Assembly (NCBI GenBank): GCA_900554895.1
Contig: USIX01000073.1
Coordinates: 1 to 10,833 of the forward strand
Direction of reading: 5' to 3'
Origin: an uncultured Megamonas sp.
GTDB lineage: Bacteria; Bacillota; Negativicutes; Selenomonadales; Selenomonadaceae
Length of the DNA stretch: 10,833 nucleotides
Shown: in pieces, positions 1-6,561 of the stretch
Numbering within the stretch: position 1 is the first letter of the stretch
Layout: the number at the start of each line of letters is the position of its first letter
The notes under the pieces: model-generated
Told to the model about the DNA's origin: nothing
What the model saw: the letters and a program-made list of their open reading frames with translations, nothing else
Database searches by the model: none
Translations under genes and position numbers: made by a program

Positions 1-52
1 CTCGCGACCCCCACCTTGGCAAGGTGGTGCTCTACCACTGAGCTACTTCCGC
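1..52 (-). tRNA. tRNA-Gly (anticodon GCC), 3' end cut off by window edge
   Basis: Read on the minus strand, the sequence begins GCGGAAGTAGCTCAGTGGTA, a standard glycine tRNA acceptor 5' strand and D-arm. The anticodon stem CCACC/GGTGG encloses the loop TTGCCAA, giving anticodon GCC. The variable loop and the start of the T-arm follow, and then the window ends, so the 3' part of the T-arm, acceptor and CCA are missing. It decodes glycine GGC/GGU codons. Confidence 0.96.
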
Positions 53-81
53 ATGTGTTGTTGCTATCAGCAACGTTGATT

Positions 82-111
82 ATTATATATTATTATCCAT
101 CTGTTTGTCAA
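82..111 (-). promoter_or_regulatory. Promoter of tRNA-Gly
   Basis: On the minus strand there is a perfect -35 TTGACA (106-111) and a perfect -10 TATAAT (82-87) with 18 bp between them; TATATA at 84-89 gives a 16-bp alternative. Transcription would start near 75, about 20-25 nt before the mature tRNA 5' end at 52. The short leader contains a 6-bp inverted repeat (60-65 with 69-74), possibly a processing hairpin. A consensus promoter fits a stable RNA gene. Confidence 0.75.
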
Positions 112-181
112 CACCTATTTGTAAATTTTTTGTGAAAAACTTACAATTTATTTTTAGTAAATGGTATTTGCCAATTAGAAG

Positions 182-190
182 TGATATAAT
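182..190 (+). promoter_or_regulatory. Extended -10 promoter for the CorC-like gene
   Basis: The sequence TGATATAAT gives a TG-N-TATAAT extended -10 (TG at 182-183, TATAAT at 185-190). No good -35 lies 16-18 bp upstream (TGGTAT at 162-167 is weak), as is usual for extended -10 promoters. The predicted start near 197 leaves a leader of about 26 nt before the TTG start codon at 223, with the ribosome binding site AAAGGAAG at about 207-213. Confidence 0.6.
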
Positions 191-222
191 AGATATAAAA
201 TTTTTAAAGGAAGTGGTTTTTC

Positions 223-1533
223 TTGGATAGTCCCGAGACAAATATTTTTATTATTTTAACGTTTATTTTAATCATTTTAAATGCTTTTTTCATTTTCGCA
301 GAAATAGCTGTTACCAATTCACATAAAAGTCAAATAGAGAAATTAATTGACGACGGCTACAAGAAAGCGGCAAAAGCTCTTAAAATTGTTGATGAACCGA
401 GTGCGTATCTTATTACGGTACAAGTCGGCAACGTCAGCTCAAACATTCTAATCGGTCTGTTTACGGGAATTGCCATTGCTCCTTTTATAACTACACAGCT
501 GCAAAGTATTGCCATTCCGCCGATTATTGATTACATTGAGCCCGTTTCCATCATTTTCAGCACTTTCATTATCATTCTGCTCTGCTTGGTTCTCAGTACG
601 ACGCTGCCGCGCAAAATCGCGCTTAACAATCCTGAACTTTGCCTGCTTAAAATTATCGGCTTTTTAAAATTCTGGCAGATAATTCTCTCACCGCTTATTT
701 CCGCTTTTACCGGTATTGCCAATACCATTTTGCTTATCTTCGGTATCAATCCGCAAAATAACGACAATGTTACAGAAGACGAAGTAAAGGATTTGATTGA
801 ACGCGGTACGGAGGAAGGCACATTTGAAAAAGCTGAACAGGATATTGTAGACCGTATCTTCCATATGAGCGACCAGGCAGCGTATGACCTGATGACGCCG
901 CGTACACAAATGCTCTGGCTTGACCTTGAGGACGACCTGGCGACTAATCTTAAATTAATCAAGGAAACAACCGCCAATGTTTTTCTTGTCGGCAAAGATG
1001 ACCTGGATGATTTTGTCGGCATCATCTATGCCAAAGATGTTCTGAATACACTGCTTGACAGGCAGGAGCTTAATCTGGAAAAACTTGTCCGCAAACCGAT
1101 GTTTGTACCGCGTGCTATGGAAACATTCCGCCTGCTGGAAAAATTCCGTCAAAGCGAAGTAAATGAAGCCATTGTGCTTGATGAATACGGCGGAGTCGTC
1201 GGCTTTGTCACTATCTTCGATATCATCAACGAGGTGCTCGGCGACATCACGGGTAAACCGGTGCAAAATACGCCGCAGATTATTCAGCGTGATGAAAACT
1301 CCTGGTATATCGACGGCCTATACGATATTGACGATTTCAAGGAACGCTTTGATATTGAAAAACTGCCGAATGAAGAAAACGGCCATTTCAAAACCATGGG
1401 CGGCTTTATTACTTCATATTTCGGCTACATCCCCAAAGTTGCGGAAGTCCGCATCTGGAACAGTTACCGTTTTGAAATCATCAGCATGGATAAAGCCCGT
1501 GTCGACAGGATTTTAATGACACAAATAAAATAA
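223..1533 (+). CDS. CNNM/CorC (HlyC/CorC family) membrane protein with CBS pair
   Basis: The 436-residue protein has the family's usual length and order. An N-terminal CNNM (DUF21) membrane domain spans about residues 5-175 with hydrophobic segments near 8-30, 62-90, 105-128 and 148-175. A CBS pair follows at about 220-275 and 285-345 (MTPRTQM at 224-230; EYGGVVG at 321-327). A CorC_HlyC domain spans about 353-433. Such proteins sit in the cytoplasmic membrane and are linked to Mg2+ (or Co2+) efflux or homeostasis, with the CBS pair sensing nucleotide; older names such as hemolysin C are misleading. The start is TTG at 223, chosen because AAAGGAAG lies 8-9 nt upstream and no in-frame ATG fits. 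Oddity: two usual DUF21 motifs are altered. SETA is AEIA (26-29) and the Glu of GExxPK is lost (TTLPRK, 126-131). It appears monocistronic and shares a terminator with the convergent amylosucrase-like gene. Substrate not established. Confidence 0.88.
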   Translation: MDSPETNIFIILTFILIILNAFFIFAEIAVTNSHKSQIEKLIDDGYKKAAKALKIVDEPSAYLITVQVGNVSSNILIGLFTGIAIAPFITTQLQSIAIPPIIDYIEPVSIIFSTFIIILLCLVLSTTLPRKIALNNPELCLLKIIGFLKFWQIILSPLISAFTGIANTILLIFGINPQNNDNVTEDEVKDLIERGTEEGTFEKAEQDIVDRIFHMSDQAAYDLMTPRTQMLWLDLEDDLATNLKLIKETTANVFLVGKDDLDDFVGIIYAKDVLNTLLDRQELNLEKLVRKPMFVPRAMETFRLLEKFRQSEVNEAIVLDEYGGVVGFVTIFDIINEVLGDITGKPVQNTPQIIQRDENSWYIDGLYDIDDFKERFDIEKLPNEENGHFKTMGGFITSYFGYIPKVAEVRIWNSYRFEIISMDKARVDRILMTQIK

Positions 1534-1537
1534 AAAG

Positions 1538-1578
1538 AAAAGAGCTACCGTATATAATTCATACGGTAGCTCTTTTTT
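1538..1578. terminator. Bidirectional terminator between corC-like and amylosucrase-like genes
   Basis: A perfect stem of at least 13 bp (AGAGCTACCGTAT at 1541-1553 with its complement at 1561-1573) has a 7-nt loop. It is followed by a T-run to 1578 on the plus strand, and the upstream A-rich run gives a T-rich tail on the minus strand. It starts just after the stop codon at 1533 and can end transcription from both convergent genes. Confidence 0.92.
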
Positions 1579-1605
1579 GGTTATAAAAATGCCGCTTGGT
1601 ATTTT

Positions 1606-3573
1606 CTATTTCTTACGCCATAACCATAAACAGCTGTACGGCGCCATTTTTATTCCTGCAGCCTTGAAATCTTTCGTATCCGTCAAAAGCTCGGTATACA
1701 GACCGTCGGTTTCATTAATCCATGCCATCTGTTCATTTTCACTGAAATTATACAAACCGATAAATCTTTCCTGCTCTGTTTCTCTCACCACAGCCAGTGT
1801 TGATTTTTCCCATGTCGGCAAAGTGTACATATCTGCATCAGCTCTAAACACATCATAAGTGGCGCGAATTTTTTCCATCTTAGCCAGATTTTGATAAATC
1901 TTAGCCTGTATCGCCGTCTTAATCTTGCGTCTGCCGGCTTTGCGCCAGTTGAAAACGCCGCGGTGCACATAACGTGAATCAGCACGTTTATCTGCGTCTT
2001 TATCCTTTTTATAGCTGTAATCATTGTACTGTCCGATTTCATCGCCGCTGTATATAACTGGAATGCCTGACTGCGACAGCATGAACGCATGCAGCATCAA
2101 ATCGAGCTGAATACTTCTTGCTATGCCTTCCTTATCCTTTTTCTTATCATAATATTCAATGCCGCAAAGAGAAGCGGTTGTACCGCAAAGACGGGCGTCT
2201 TTCAATCGTTCATCATCATTGTACAGTTCACCGATAGAAAATGACCCCGGCACTTTACCCGTAAAGAAATCATTCAGATATTTTTTATGCGCAGCCTCAC
2301 TCATACCGAACTGACACAGGAAATCGTAATCCAGTCCCCAGCCGATATCATCATGACAGCGCAGATAATTTTGGAATATATACTGTTTCGGCAAAGAAGA
2401 CAGAACATCCATCTGATGTTTCAACAGTGCCGTATCACGCGTTGCCACCGTATGCCATGTCGTCGCCATAGTAGTTACGTTATAAAGCATATGGCATTCC
2501 GGTTTTTCCTGCGTACCGAAATACGCAGCCACTTTATCCGGAGCCATAACGACTTCACCAAGCAGCAATACGGCAGGACTTACGATTTCAGAAATCATGC
2601 GCATCATGCGGACAATAGTATGCACCTGCGGCAGATTGCGGCAGTTCGTACCGAGCTGCTTCCAGATGTACGGCACAGCGTCAAGACGGATAATATCAAT
2701 GCCCTGATTTACAAGGAAAAGCATATTATATACCATTTCATTGAATACGACCGGATTACGATAGTCCAAATCCCACTGATACGGGTAGAATGTCGTCATG
2801 ACGAATTTATCGATATCACTGAGATATGTGAAATTGCCCGGTGCCGTTGTCGGGAATACCTGCGGACAATCCTTTTCAAACAATTCCGGCATACTGTAGT
2901 CATCAAAGAAAAAATATCTGTCCTGATATTCCTTTTCACCGCTGCGTGCTTTACGTGCCCATTCATGTTCATCCGAAGTATGGTTCATGACAAAATCAAG
3001 ACAGACACTGATGCCTCTTTCATGACATTTTTTCGCCAAATTTTCCAAATCCTTCATTGTACCGAGTTCTTCCTGTACACTGCGAAAATCCGCCACTGCA
3101 TATCCGCCGTCGCTTTTTCCTTTTGGTGAAGACAAAAGCGGCATAAGATGAAGATAATTTACATTGCTTTCCTGAATATACGGCAGTCTTTTTTCAAAAT
3201 TCTTCAACGTACCGGAAAAACTGTTTACGTACATCATCATTCCAAGCAGCTTGTTGCCCTTATACCAATCCGGCTGCTGTTCTCGTTTTATATCCAGTTC
3301 CTTTAAATAATTCGGTCTTGCGATATAAAATTCTTTTATCTTTTTCATCAGCTCGTCAAAATAAGCAAATGGCTGTTTATCATCCTGATACAGTTCGCAA
3401 TAAAGCCATTTGAGCTCATCGTAATGTTTATGTAAACGCTGACTAAAAACATTTTCATCAACGACTGTCGGTTCAATCGTTTTCGTTTTTGCTTTTTTTA
3501 CAGCTTTTACAGTTTTGGCAACTGTCTTTTTCGTTTTCTTTGCTTTATTTTCTTTATTCTCCAATTTACTCAT
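1606..3573 (-). CDS. Amylosucrase-like GH13 glycoside hydrolase/glucosyltransferase
   Basis: This 655-residue protein resembles bacterial amylosucrases, which split sucrose, release fructose and extend an alpha-1,4-glucan; related enzymes only hydrolyse sucrose. The helical N-terminal domain lies at about 40-105 and the (beta/alpha)8 barrel follows. GH13 landmarks are visible: SDGGY at 154-158, DFVMNHTSDEHEW at 193-205, nucleophile D298 in GIDIIRLDAV, acid/base E340 in LLLGEV, and H407-D408 in RCHDDIGWG. The C-terminal beta domain ends near 655. D155 and R534 sit where the amylosucrase active-site salt bridge residues are expected; amylosucrase specificity is inferred from these. Residues 5-32 form a lysine/alanine/threonine-rich tail, not part of the family fold. 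There is no signal peptide, so it should be cytoplasmic. The start ATG at 3573 has GGAGGG 7-8 nt upstream. No sucrose transporter or regulator lies beside it. Sucrose hydrolase or another GH13 transglucosylase remains possible. Confidence 0.85.
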   Translation of the reverse strand: MSKLENKENKAKKTKKTVAKTVKAVKKAKTKTIEPTVVDENVFSQRLHKHYDELKWLYCELYQDDKQPFAYFDELMKKIKEFYIARPNYLKELDIKREQQPDWYKGNKLLGMMMYVNSFSGTLKNFEKRLPYIQESNVNYLHLMPLLSSPKGKSDGGYAVADFRSVQEELGTMKDLENLAKKCHERGISVCLDFVMNHTSDEHEWARKARSGEKEYQDRYFFFDDYSMPELFEKDCPQVFPTTAPGNFTYLSDIDKFVMTTFYPYQWDLDYRNPVVFNEMVYNMLFLVNQGIDIIRLDAVPYIWKQLGTNCRNLPQVHTIVRMMRMISEIVSPAVLLLGEVVMAPDKVAAYFGTQEKPECHMLYNVTTMATTWHTVATRDTALLKHQMDVLSSLPKQYIFQNYLRCHDDIGWGLDYDFLCQFGMSEAAHKKYLNDFFTGKVPGSFSIGELYNDDERLKDARLCGTTASLCGIEYYDKKKDKEGIARSIQLDLMLHAFMLSQSGIPVIYSGDEIGQYNDYSYKKDKDADKRADSRYVHRGVFNWRKAGRRKIKTAIQAKIYQNLAKMEKIRATYDVFRADADMYTLPTWEKSTLAVVRETEQERFIGLYNFSENEQMAWINETDGLYTELLTDTKDFKAAGIKMAPYSCLWLWRKK

Positions 3574-3662
3574 TTTTATCCCTCCGATTTATTAACCATA
3601 TACAAACTATTTATTTATCCTGCCGGTTTATTTTATGAAATAGTATGAATGCGGTTTTACCG

Positions 3663-3686
3663 ACAAGTTACATAGAACCAACTTGT
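3663..3686. promoter_or_regulatory. Inverted repeat upstream of the amylosucrase-like gene, possible operator
   Basis: ACAAGTT (3663-3669) and AACTTGT (3680-3686) form a perfect 7-bp inverted repeat with a 10-bp centre. It lies about 90 bp before the amylosucrase-like start codon. It is also just downstream of a TATAAT-like -10 (3704-3709, minus strand), where a repressor site would be effective. A smaller palindrome, CGGT-TTT-ACCG, lies next to it at about 3652-3662. The binding protein is unknown, and the role as operator is inference from position and symmetry. Confidence 0.35.
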
Positions 3687-3703
3687 GCCCAATTAAATTT
3701 TTT

Positions 3704-3759
3704 ATTATACTGCTGGCTACAGGCTCAATGCTTTAACAAGTAAAACTATTTATATTATA
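3704..3759 (-). promoter_or_regulatory. Candidate -10 elements for the amylosucrase-like gene
   Basis: Two perfect TATAAT hexamers on the minus strand, at 3754-3759 and 3704-3709, lie in the AT-rich gap between the metQ terminator and the amylosucrase-like gene. Both sit in the context AGTATAATA. Neither has a convincing -35: TTTTCT at 3777-3782 is the best for the upstream one and overlaps the metQ terminator tail. A dedicated promoter is expected because a terminator separates this gene from metQ. Which hexamer is used cannot be told. Confidence 0.4.
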
Positions 3760-3778
3760 CTACATTTACGCCAAATAG

Positions 3779-3818
3779 AAAAACAGACAGAAACAACGCT
3801 GCTTCTGCCTGTTTTTTT
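3779..3818 (-). terminator. Terminator of the metNIQ operon
   Basis: A 12-bp stem (3781-3792 with 3804-3815) is perfect in minus-strand RNA apart from one G-U pair. It is followed by a T-run in the minus direction. It starts about 16 nt after the metQ stop codon and separates metQ from the amylosucrase-like gene on the same strand. The wobble pair and T-run favour the minus orientation. Confidence 0.85.
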
Positions 3819-3833
3819 CACCTGATAATTTTA

Positions 3834-4661
3834 TTAGAATGCTGGAACTACAGCACCTTTATATTTTTCTTCAATGAATTTCTTCACCGTATCAGATTTT
3901 AAAGCTTTCATTAAAGCCTGAATTGCAGGTTTGTTTTCATCGCCTTCGCGAACAGCTACGATATTAACATACGGAGAAGTACTGTCTTCAATCAGCAGTG
4001 CGTCTTTTTCCGGAACAAAACCTGCCTGCATTGCATAATTTGTATTGATAACGGCCGCATCTACATCATCAAGTACGCGAGGCAGCTGAGCCGCTTCGAC
4101 TTCCTGAATCTGAATGTTTTTCGGATTAGCTGTAATGCTCTGCACCGTAGCTTTGATGTCATTGTTATCCTGCAAAGTGATAACGCCTGCTTTTGCCAGT
4201 AATAATAATGCACGGCCGCCGTTTGTCGGGTCATTCGGAATAGCAACGGTTGCACCATCTGCTAAATCGTCAACAGCTTTAACTTTATTGGAATAAATGC
4301 CCATCGGTTCAATATGAACACCGCCTGCACTCGTAAGTTTCACACTGTGTTCTGCTACGAATTCATCCAGATACGGCTGATGCTGGAAGAAGTTCGCATC
4401 CAATTCACCGTCATTCAATGTCAGGTTAGGCTGAACATAATCATTAAATTCCACAATCTGTAAATCGATATTTTCTTTTGCCAGTTCCGGTTTAATCTGT
4501 TCCAGAATTTCAGCATGCGGTACAGCAGTCGCACCTACTTTTAATACTGTTTTTTCACCGGAAGCACTGCTGCTGTCGCTTGAAGCATTATCTGAACCGC
4601 AGCCGGCAAGCGCGCCCACGGCAAATAATGCAGCAGCAAGAATAGTTAAGATTTTCTTCAT
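3834..4661 (-). CDS. metQ: Methionine-type ABC transporter substrate-binding lipoprotein
   Basis: This 275-residue NlpA/MetQ-family lipoprotein captures methionine (D- or L-, in characterised members) outside the membrane and delivers it to MetI. Residues 1-20 are a lipoprotein signal peptide with lipobox LAGC; Cys21 is the lipidation site. A serine-rich linker (about 24-34) precedes the two-lobed binding domain. Family stretches include KVGATAVPHAEIL near 41-53, the segment with NDYVQPNLTLNDGELDANFF, and PNDPTNGGRALLLL. The length is normal. The start ATG at 4661 has AGGAGG about 9 nt upstream. It is the last gene of the metN-metI-metQ operon, 24 nt after metI, and is followed by a terminator. 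Membership in the family is clear; methionine as substrate is inferred from the operon and family, and other NlpA proteins bind related ligands. Confidence 0.93.
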   Translation of the reverse strand: MKKILTILAAALFAVGALAGCGSDNASSDSSSASGEKTVLKVGATAVPHAEILEQIKPELAKENIDLQIVEFNDYVQPNLTLNDGELDANFFQHQPYLDEFVAEHSVKLTSAGGVHIEPMGIYSNKVKAVDDLADGATVAIPNDPTNGGRALLLLAKAGVITLQDNNDIKATVQSITANPKNIQIQEVEAAQLPRVLDDVDAAVINTNYAMQAGFVPEKDALLIEDSTSPYVNIVAVREGDENKPAIQALMKALKSDTVKKFIEEKYKGAVVPAF

Positions 4662-4685
4662 TAATAAATCCTCCTCTTGAAATAT

Positions 4686-5339
4686 TTATTTTTTGTTTAG
4701 CTTTTTAGCCAACAAATTACCAAATAATTGTATCACCTGTACTAAAACAATAAGTACAATGACCGTGGCAAGCATTACTTCAGGATTGAAACGCTGATAA
4801 CCGTAACGTATAGCCAAATCCCCCAGACCGCCGCCGCCGACAGCTCCTGCCATAGCCGATTCACCGATAAGCACGATGATAACTGTTGTCAGCTGCGAAA
4901 CAATACTAGGCATTGCTTCCGGCAGAAGAACTCTGCGGATAATCTGATACGGAGTCGCTCCCATGGACTGAGCCGCTTCAATCAAACCGTACGGTACTTC
5001 CCGAAGCGAAGTTTCCACCAATCTGCCGATAAGCGGAATAGAAGCAATGATAAGCGGTACAATGGCCGCCGTCGTACCAATAGAAGAACCTACAACCAGA
5101 CGAGTAAACGGAATAATTGCTACCATTAAAATAATAAACGGAATAGAACGCACACAGTTGACGATTGCCGACAAAGTCTTATTAGCTATGCCGAGTTCCA
5201 AAATCTGATTTTTCCCTGTTGCCAATAAAAGCACACCGAGCGGAATACCGATTGCGGAAGCAATAATCATGGACACCCCCACCATGTATACGGTTTCACC
5301 CAAAGCCTTAGGCAGTAACAGTAGAGCGTCGCTGAACAT
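4686..5339 (-). CDS. metI: Methionine-type ABC transporter permease
   Basis: This 217-residue inner-membrane permease has about five hydrophobic segments, the usual size and form for MetI. The cytoplasmic coupling loop EAAQSMGATPYQIIRRVLLP (121-140) is the BPD_transp_1 EAA motif that docks on the ATPase MetN. The segment GAVGGGGLGDLAIRYGYQRF is typical of MetI. Two copies pair with two MetN subunits to form the importer, fed by MetQ. The ATG at 5339 has an excellent GGAGGTGAT site at about 5345-5353. The start lies inside the end of metN (32-bp overlap), so the two genes are likely translationally coupled; metQ follows after 24 nt. Confidence 0.94.
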   Translation of the reverse strand: MFSDALLLLPKALGETVYMVGVSMIIASAIGIPLGVLLLATGKNQILELGIANKTLSAIVNCVRSIPFIILMVAIIPFTRLVVGSSIGTTAAIVPLIIASIPLIGRLVETSLREVPYGLIEAAQSMGATPYQIIRRVLLPEAMPSIVSQLTTVIIVLIGESAMAGAVGGGGLGDLAIRYGYQRFNPEVMLATVIVLIVLVQVIQLFGNLLAKKLNKK

Positions 5340-6369
5340 ATCCTATCACCTCCACTTTCAAGTCTTGCGCCATAAGCGCAGAAATAGCCTGTTTGATATC
5401 TTCTTCCTTACCGTCAAGGCCCACAATCATTCGGCCGTACGGTACCATCTGAATTTGCGACAAATCGCCAAACAGTATGCTTATATCAAGTTTCGGGAAC
5501 TGACGTGCCAGATTTGCCATGACCGGATTATCCGCCGATTCGCCGATAAATGTAAGACGCAAAAGCATTGTCGCATCTTTAATATACGTTTTACTGATTG
5601 TTCCCTGCCGATAAGCAGCCGGAAGTTCATTACTGCTCAATACACTGATAAATTCCTTTGTGATTTTTTCCTTCGGATTGGTGAATACTTCCAGTACTGT
5701 ACCATTTTCTGCAATAATACCGCGGTCAAGCACTGCCACCTTATCGCAAAGTTCCTTTATTACCTGCATTTCATGCGTAATTACTACAACTGTAAGCTGC
5801 AATTTCTGATTAATATCCTTTATCAATTTTAAAATAGCTTTTGTCGTCTGAGGGTCAAGTGCGCTTGTCGCTTCATCGCACAGTAGAATTTTCGTATCAT
5901 TAGCAAGTGCTCTGGCAATGCCCACACGCTGTTTCTGACCGCCGGAAAGCTGAGACGGATATTGATGCGCTTTATTTTCGAGTCCTACCAGCTTTAAAAG
6001 CGGCTCAACCTTTTCTTTTATTTCCTCTTTAGACTTTCCTGCCAATTTGAGAGGAAAAGCTATATTATCATATACATTGGAAGTGGACAGCAGATTAAAA
6101 TGCTGAAAAATCATGCCAATATCCTTACGTGCCTGACGAAGCTGACTGTCATTCATTGTTGTCAAATCTTTGCCGTCAACGATAACATGACCGGATGTCG
6201 GTCTCTCCAGCATATTTATGCAGCGCACCAAAGTCGACTTACCCGCACCGCTGAGCCCGATAATTCCGTAAATCTCGCCACGCTTTACCGATAAATTAAT
6301 ATTCTTTAAAGCATGTACGGGACCATTCGGTGTATCATAGGTTTTTACTATATCCTTCAATTCTATCAT
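5308..6369 (-). CDS. metN: Methionine-type ABC transporter ATP-binding protein with NIL domain
   Basis: This is the ATPase that powers the MetNIQ importer on the cytoplasmic face. Numbering from the start used here (353 residues): Walker A GLSGAGKST 38-46, Q-loop Q89, signature LSGGQ 141-145, Walker B ILLCDE 161-166, switch H199. A C-terminal NIL domain (about 268-345) in characterised MetN proteins binds methionine and inhibits transport. I chose ATG at 6369 (MIELKDIVKTYD) because MetN proteins normally begin this way and GGGGTG lies 9 nt upstream. An in-frame ATG at 6381 adds MYVY but sits almost on that site. The last 10 codons lie inside metI, giving a short tail (QRRSTVTA) beyond the usual NIL end. 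It is the first gene of the operon. The leader is too short for an S-box or T-box. Confidence 0.94.
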   Translation of the reverse strand: MIELKDIVKTYDTPNGPVHALKNINLSVKRGEIYGIIGLSGAGKSTLVRCINMLERPTSGHVIVDGKDLTTMNDSQLRQARKDIGMIFQHFNLLSTSNVYDNIAFPLKLAGKSKEEIKEKVEPLLKLVGLENKAHQYPSQLSGGQKQRVGIARALANDTKILLCDEATSALDPQTTKAILKLIKDINQKLQLTVVVITHEMQVIKELCDKVAVLDRGIIAENGTVLEVFTNPKEKITKEFISVLSSNELPAAYRQGTISKTYIKDATMLLRLTFIGESADNPVMANLARQFPKLDISILFGDLSQIQMVPYGRMIVGLDGKEEDIKQAISALMAQDLKVEVIGYVQRRSTVTA

Positions 6370-6419
6370 ATAAACATACACCCCATAAACCTCTAAATCT
6401 TATTACATTATTACAAATG

Positions 6420-6448
6420 ACAGTATCATAAAACTTAATTGTTGTCAA
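6420..6448 (-). promoter_or_regulatory. Promoter of the metNIQ operon
   Basis: On the minus strand, a perfect -35 TTGACA (6443-6448) is followed after 17 bp by TACTGT (6420-6425), preceded by TG to give an extended -10. Transcription would start near 6413, giving a leader of about 45 nt to the metN start at 6369. That leaves no room for a SAM riboswitch. A second TATAAT at 6469-6474 on this strand has no good -35. Confidence 0.6.
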
Positions 6449-6488
6449 ATACCAAAAATTTCCGTATCATTATAAACGACACCTATCC

Positions 6489-6517
6489 TTGACATAAATT
6501 GTAATAAACCGTACAAT
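6489..6517 (+). promoter_or_regulatory. Promoter of the ygbA-family gene with overlapping inverted repeat
   Basis: TTGACA (6489-6494) and TACAAT (6512-6517) are separated by 17 bp, a near-consensus sigma-70/A promoter. Transcription should begin near 6524, about 38 nt before the start codon. The spacer and -10 carry an inverted repeat: AATTGTA (6497-6503), an 8-bp centre, and TACAATT (6512-6518). A protein bound there would block the polymerase, so the gene is probably repressed. The regulator is unknown; a nitrosative-stress sensor would fit the gene family but is inference. Confidence 0.7.
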
Positions 6518-6561
6518 TAAATGAGAACTTATACTAAACACTACTAATTAGGAGAGATATC

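Noticed and set aside
531..1025. Minus-strand open frame of 164 residues over the CorC-like gene
   Set aside because: Antisense shadow of a gene whose CBS and DUF21 features are clear; serine/arginine-rich product without family resemblance.
2287..3129. 280-residue open frame on the plus strand inside the amylosucrase-like gene
   Set aside because: It lies opposite a gene with clear catalytic motifs, its product is rich in His, Arg and Ile with no recognisable domain, and no ribosome binding site precedes it.
5269..5832. Plus-strand open frame of 187 residues over metN/metI
   Set aside because: Antisense to the ATPase motifs and the metN-metI junction; no ribosome binding site and no domain.
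6370..6560. SAM riboswitch or T-box before metN
   Set aside because: No S-box or T-box consensus is visible on the minus strand, and the predicted leader is only about 45 nt.
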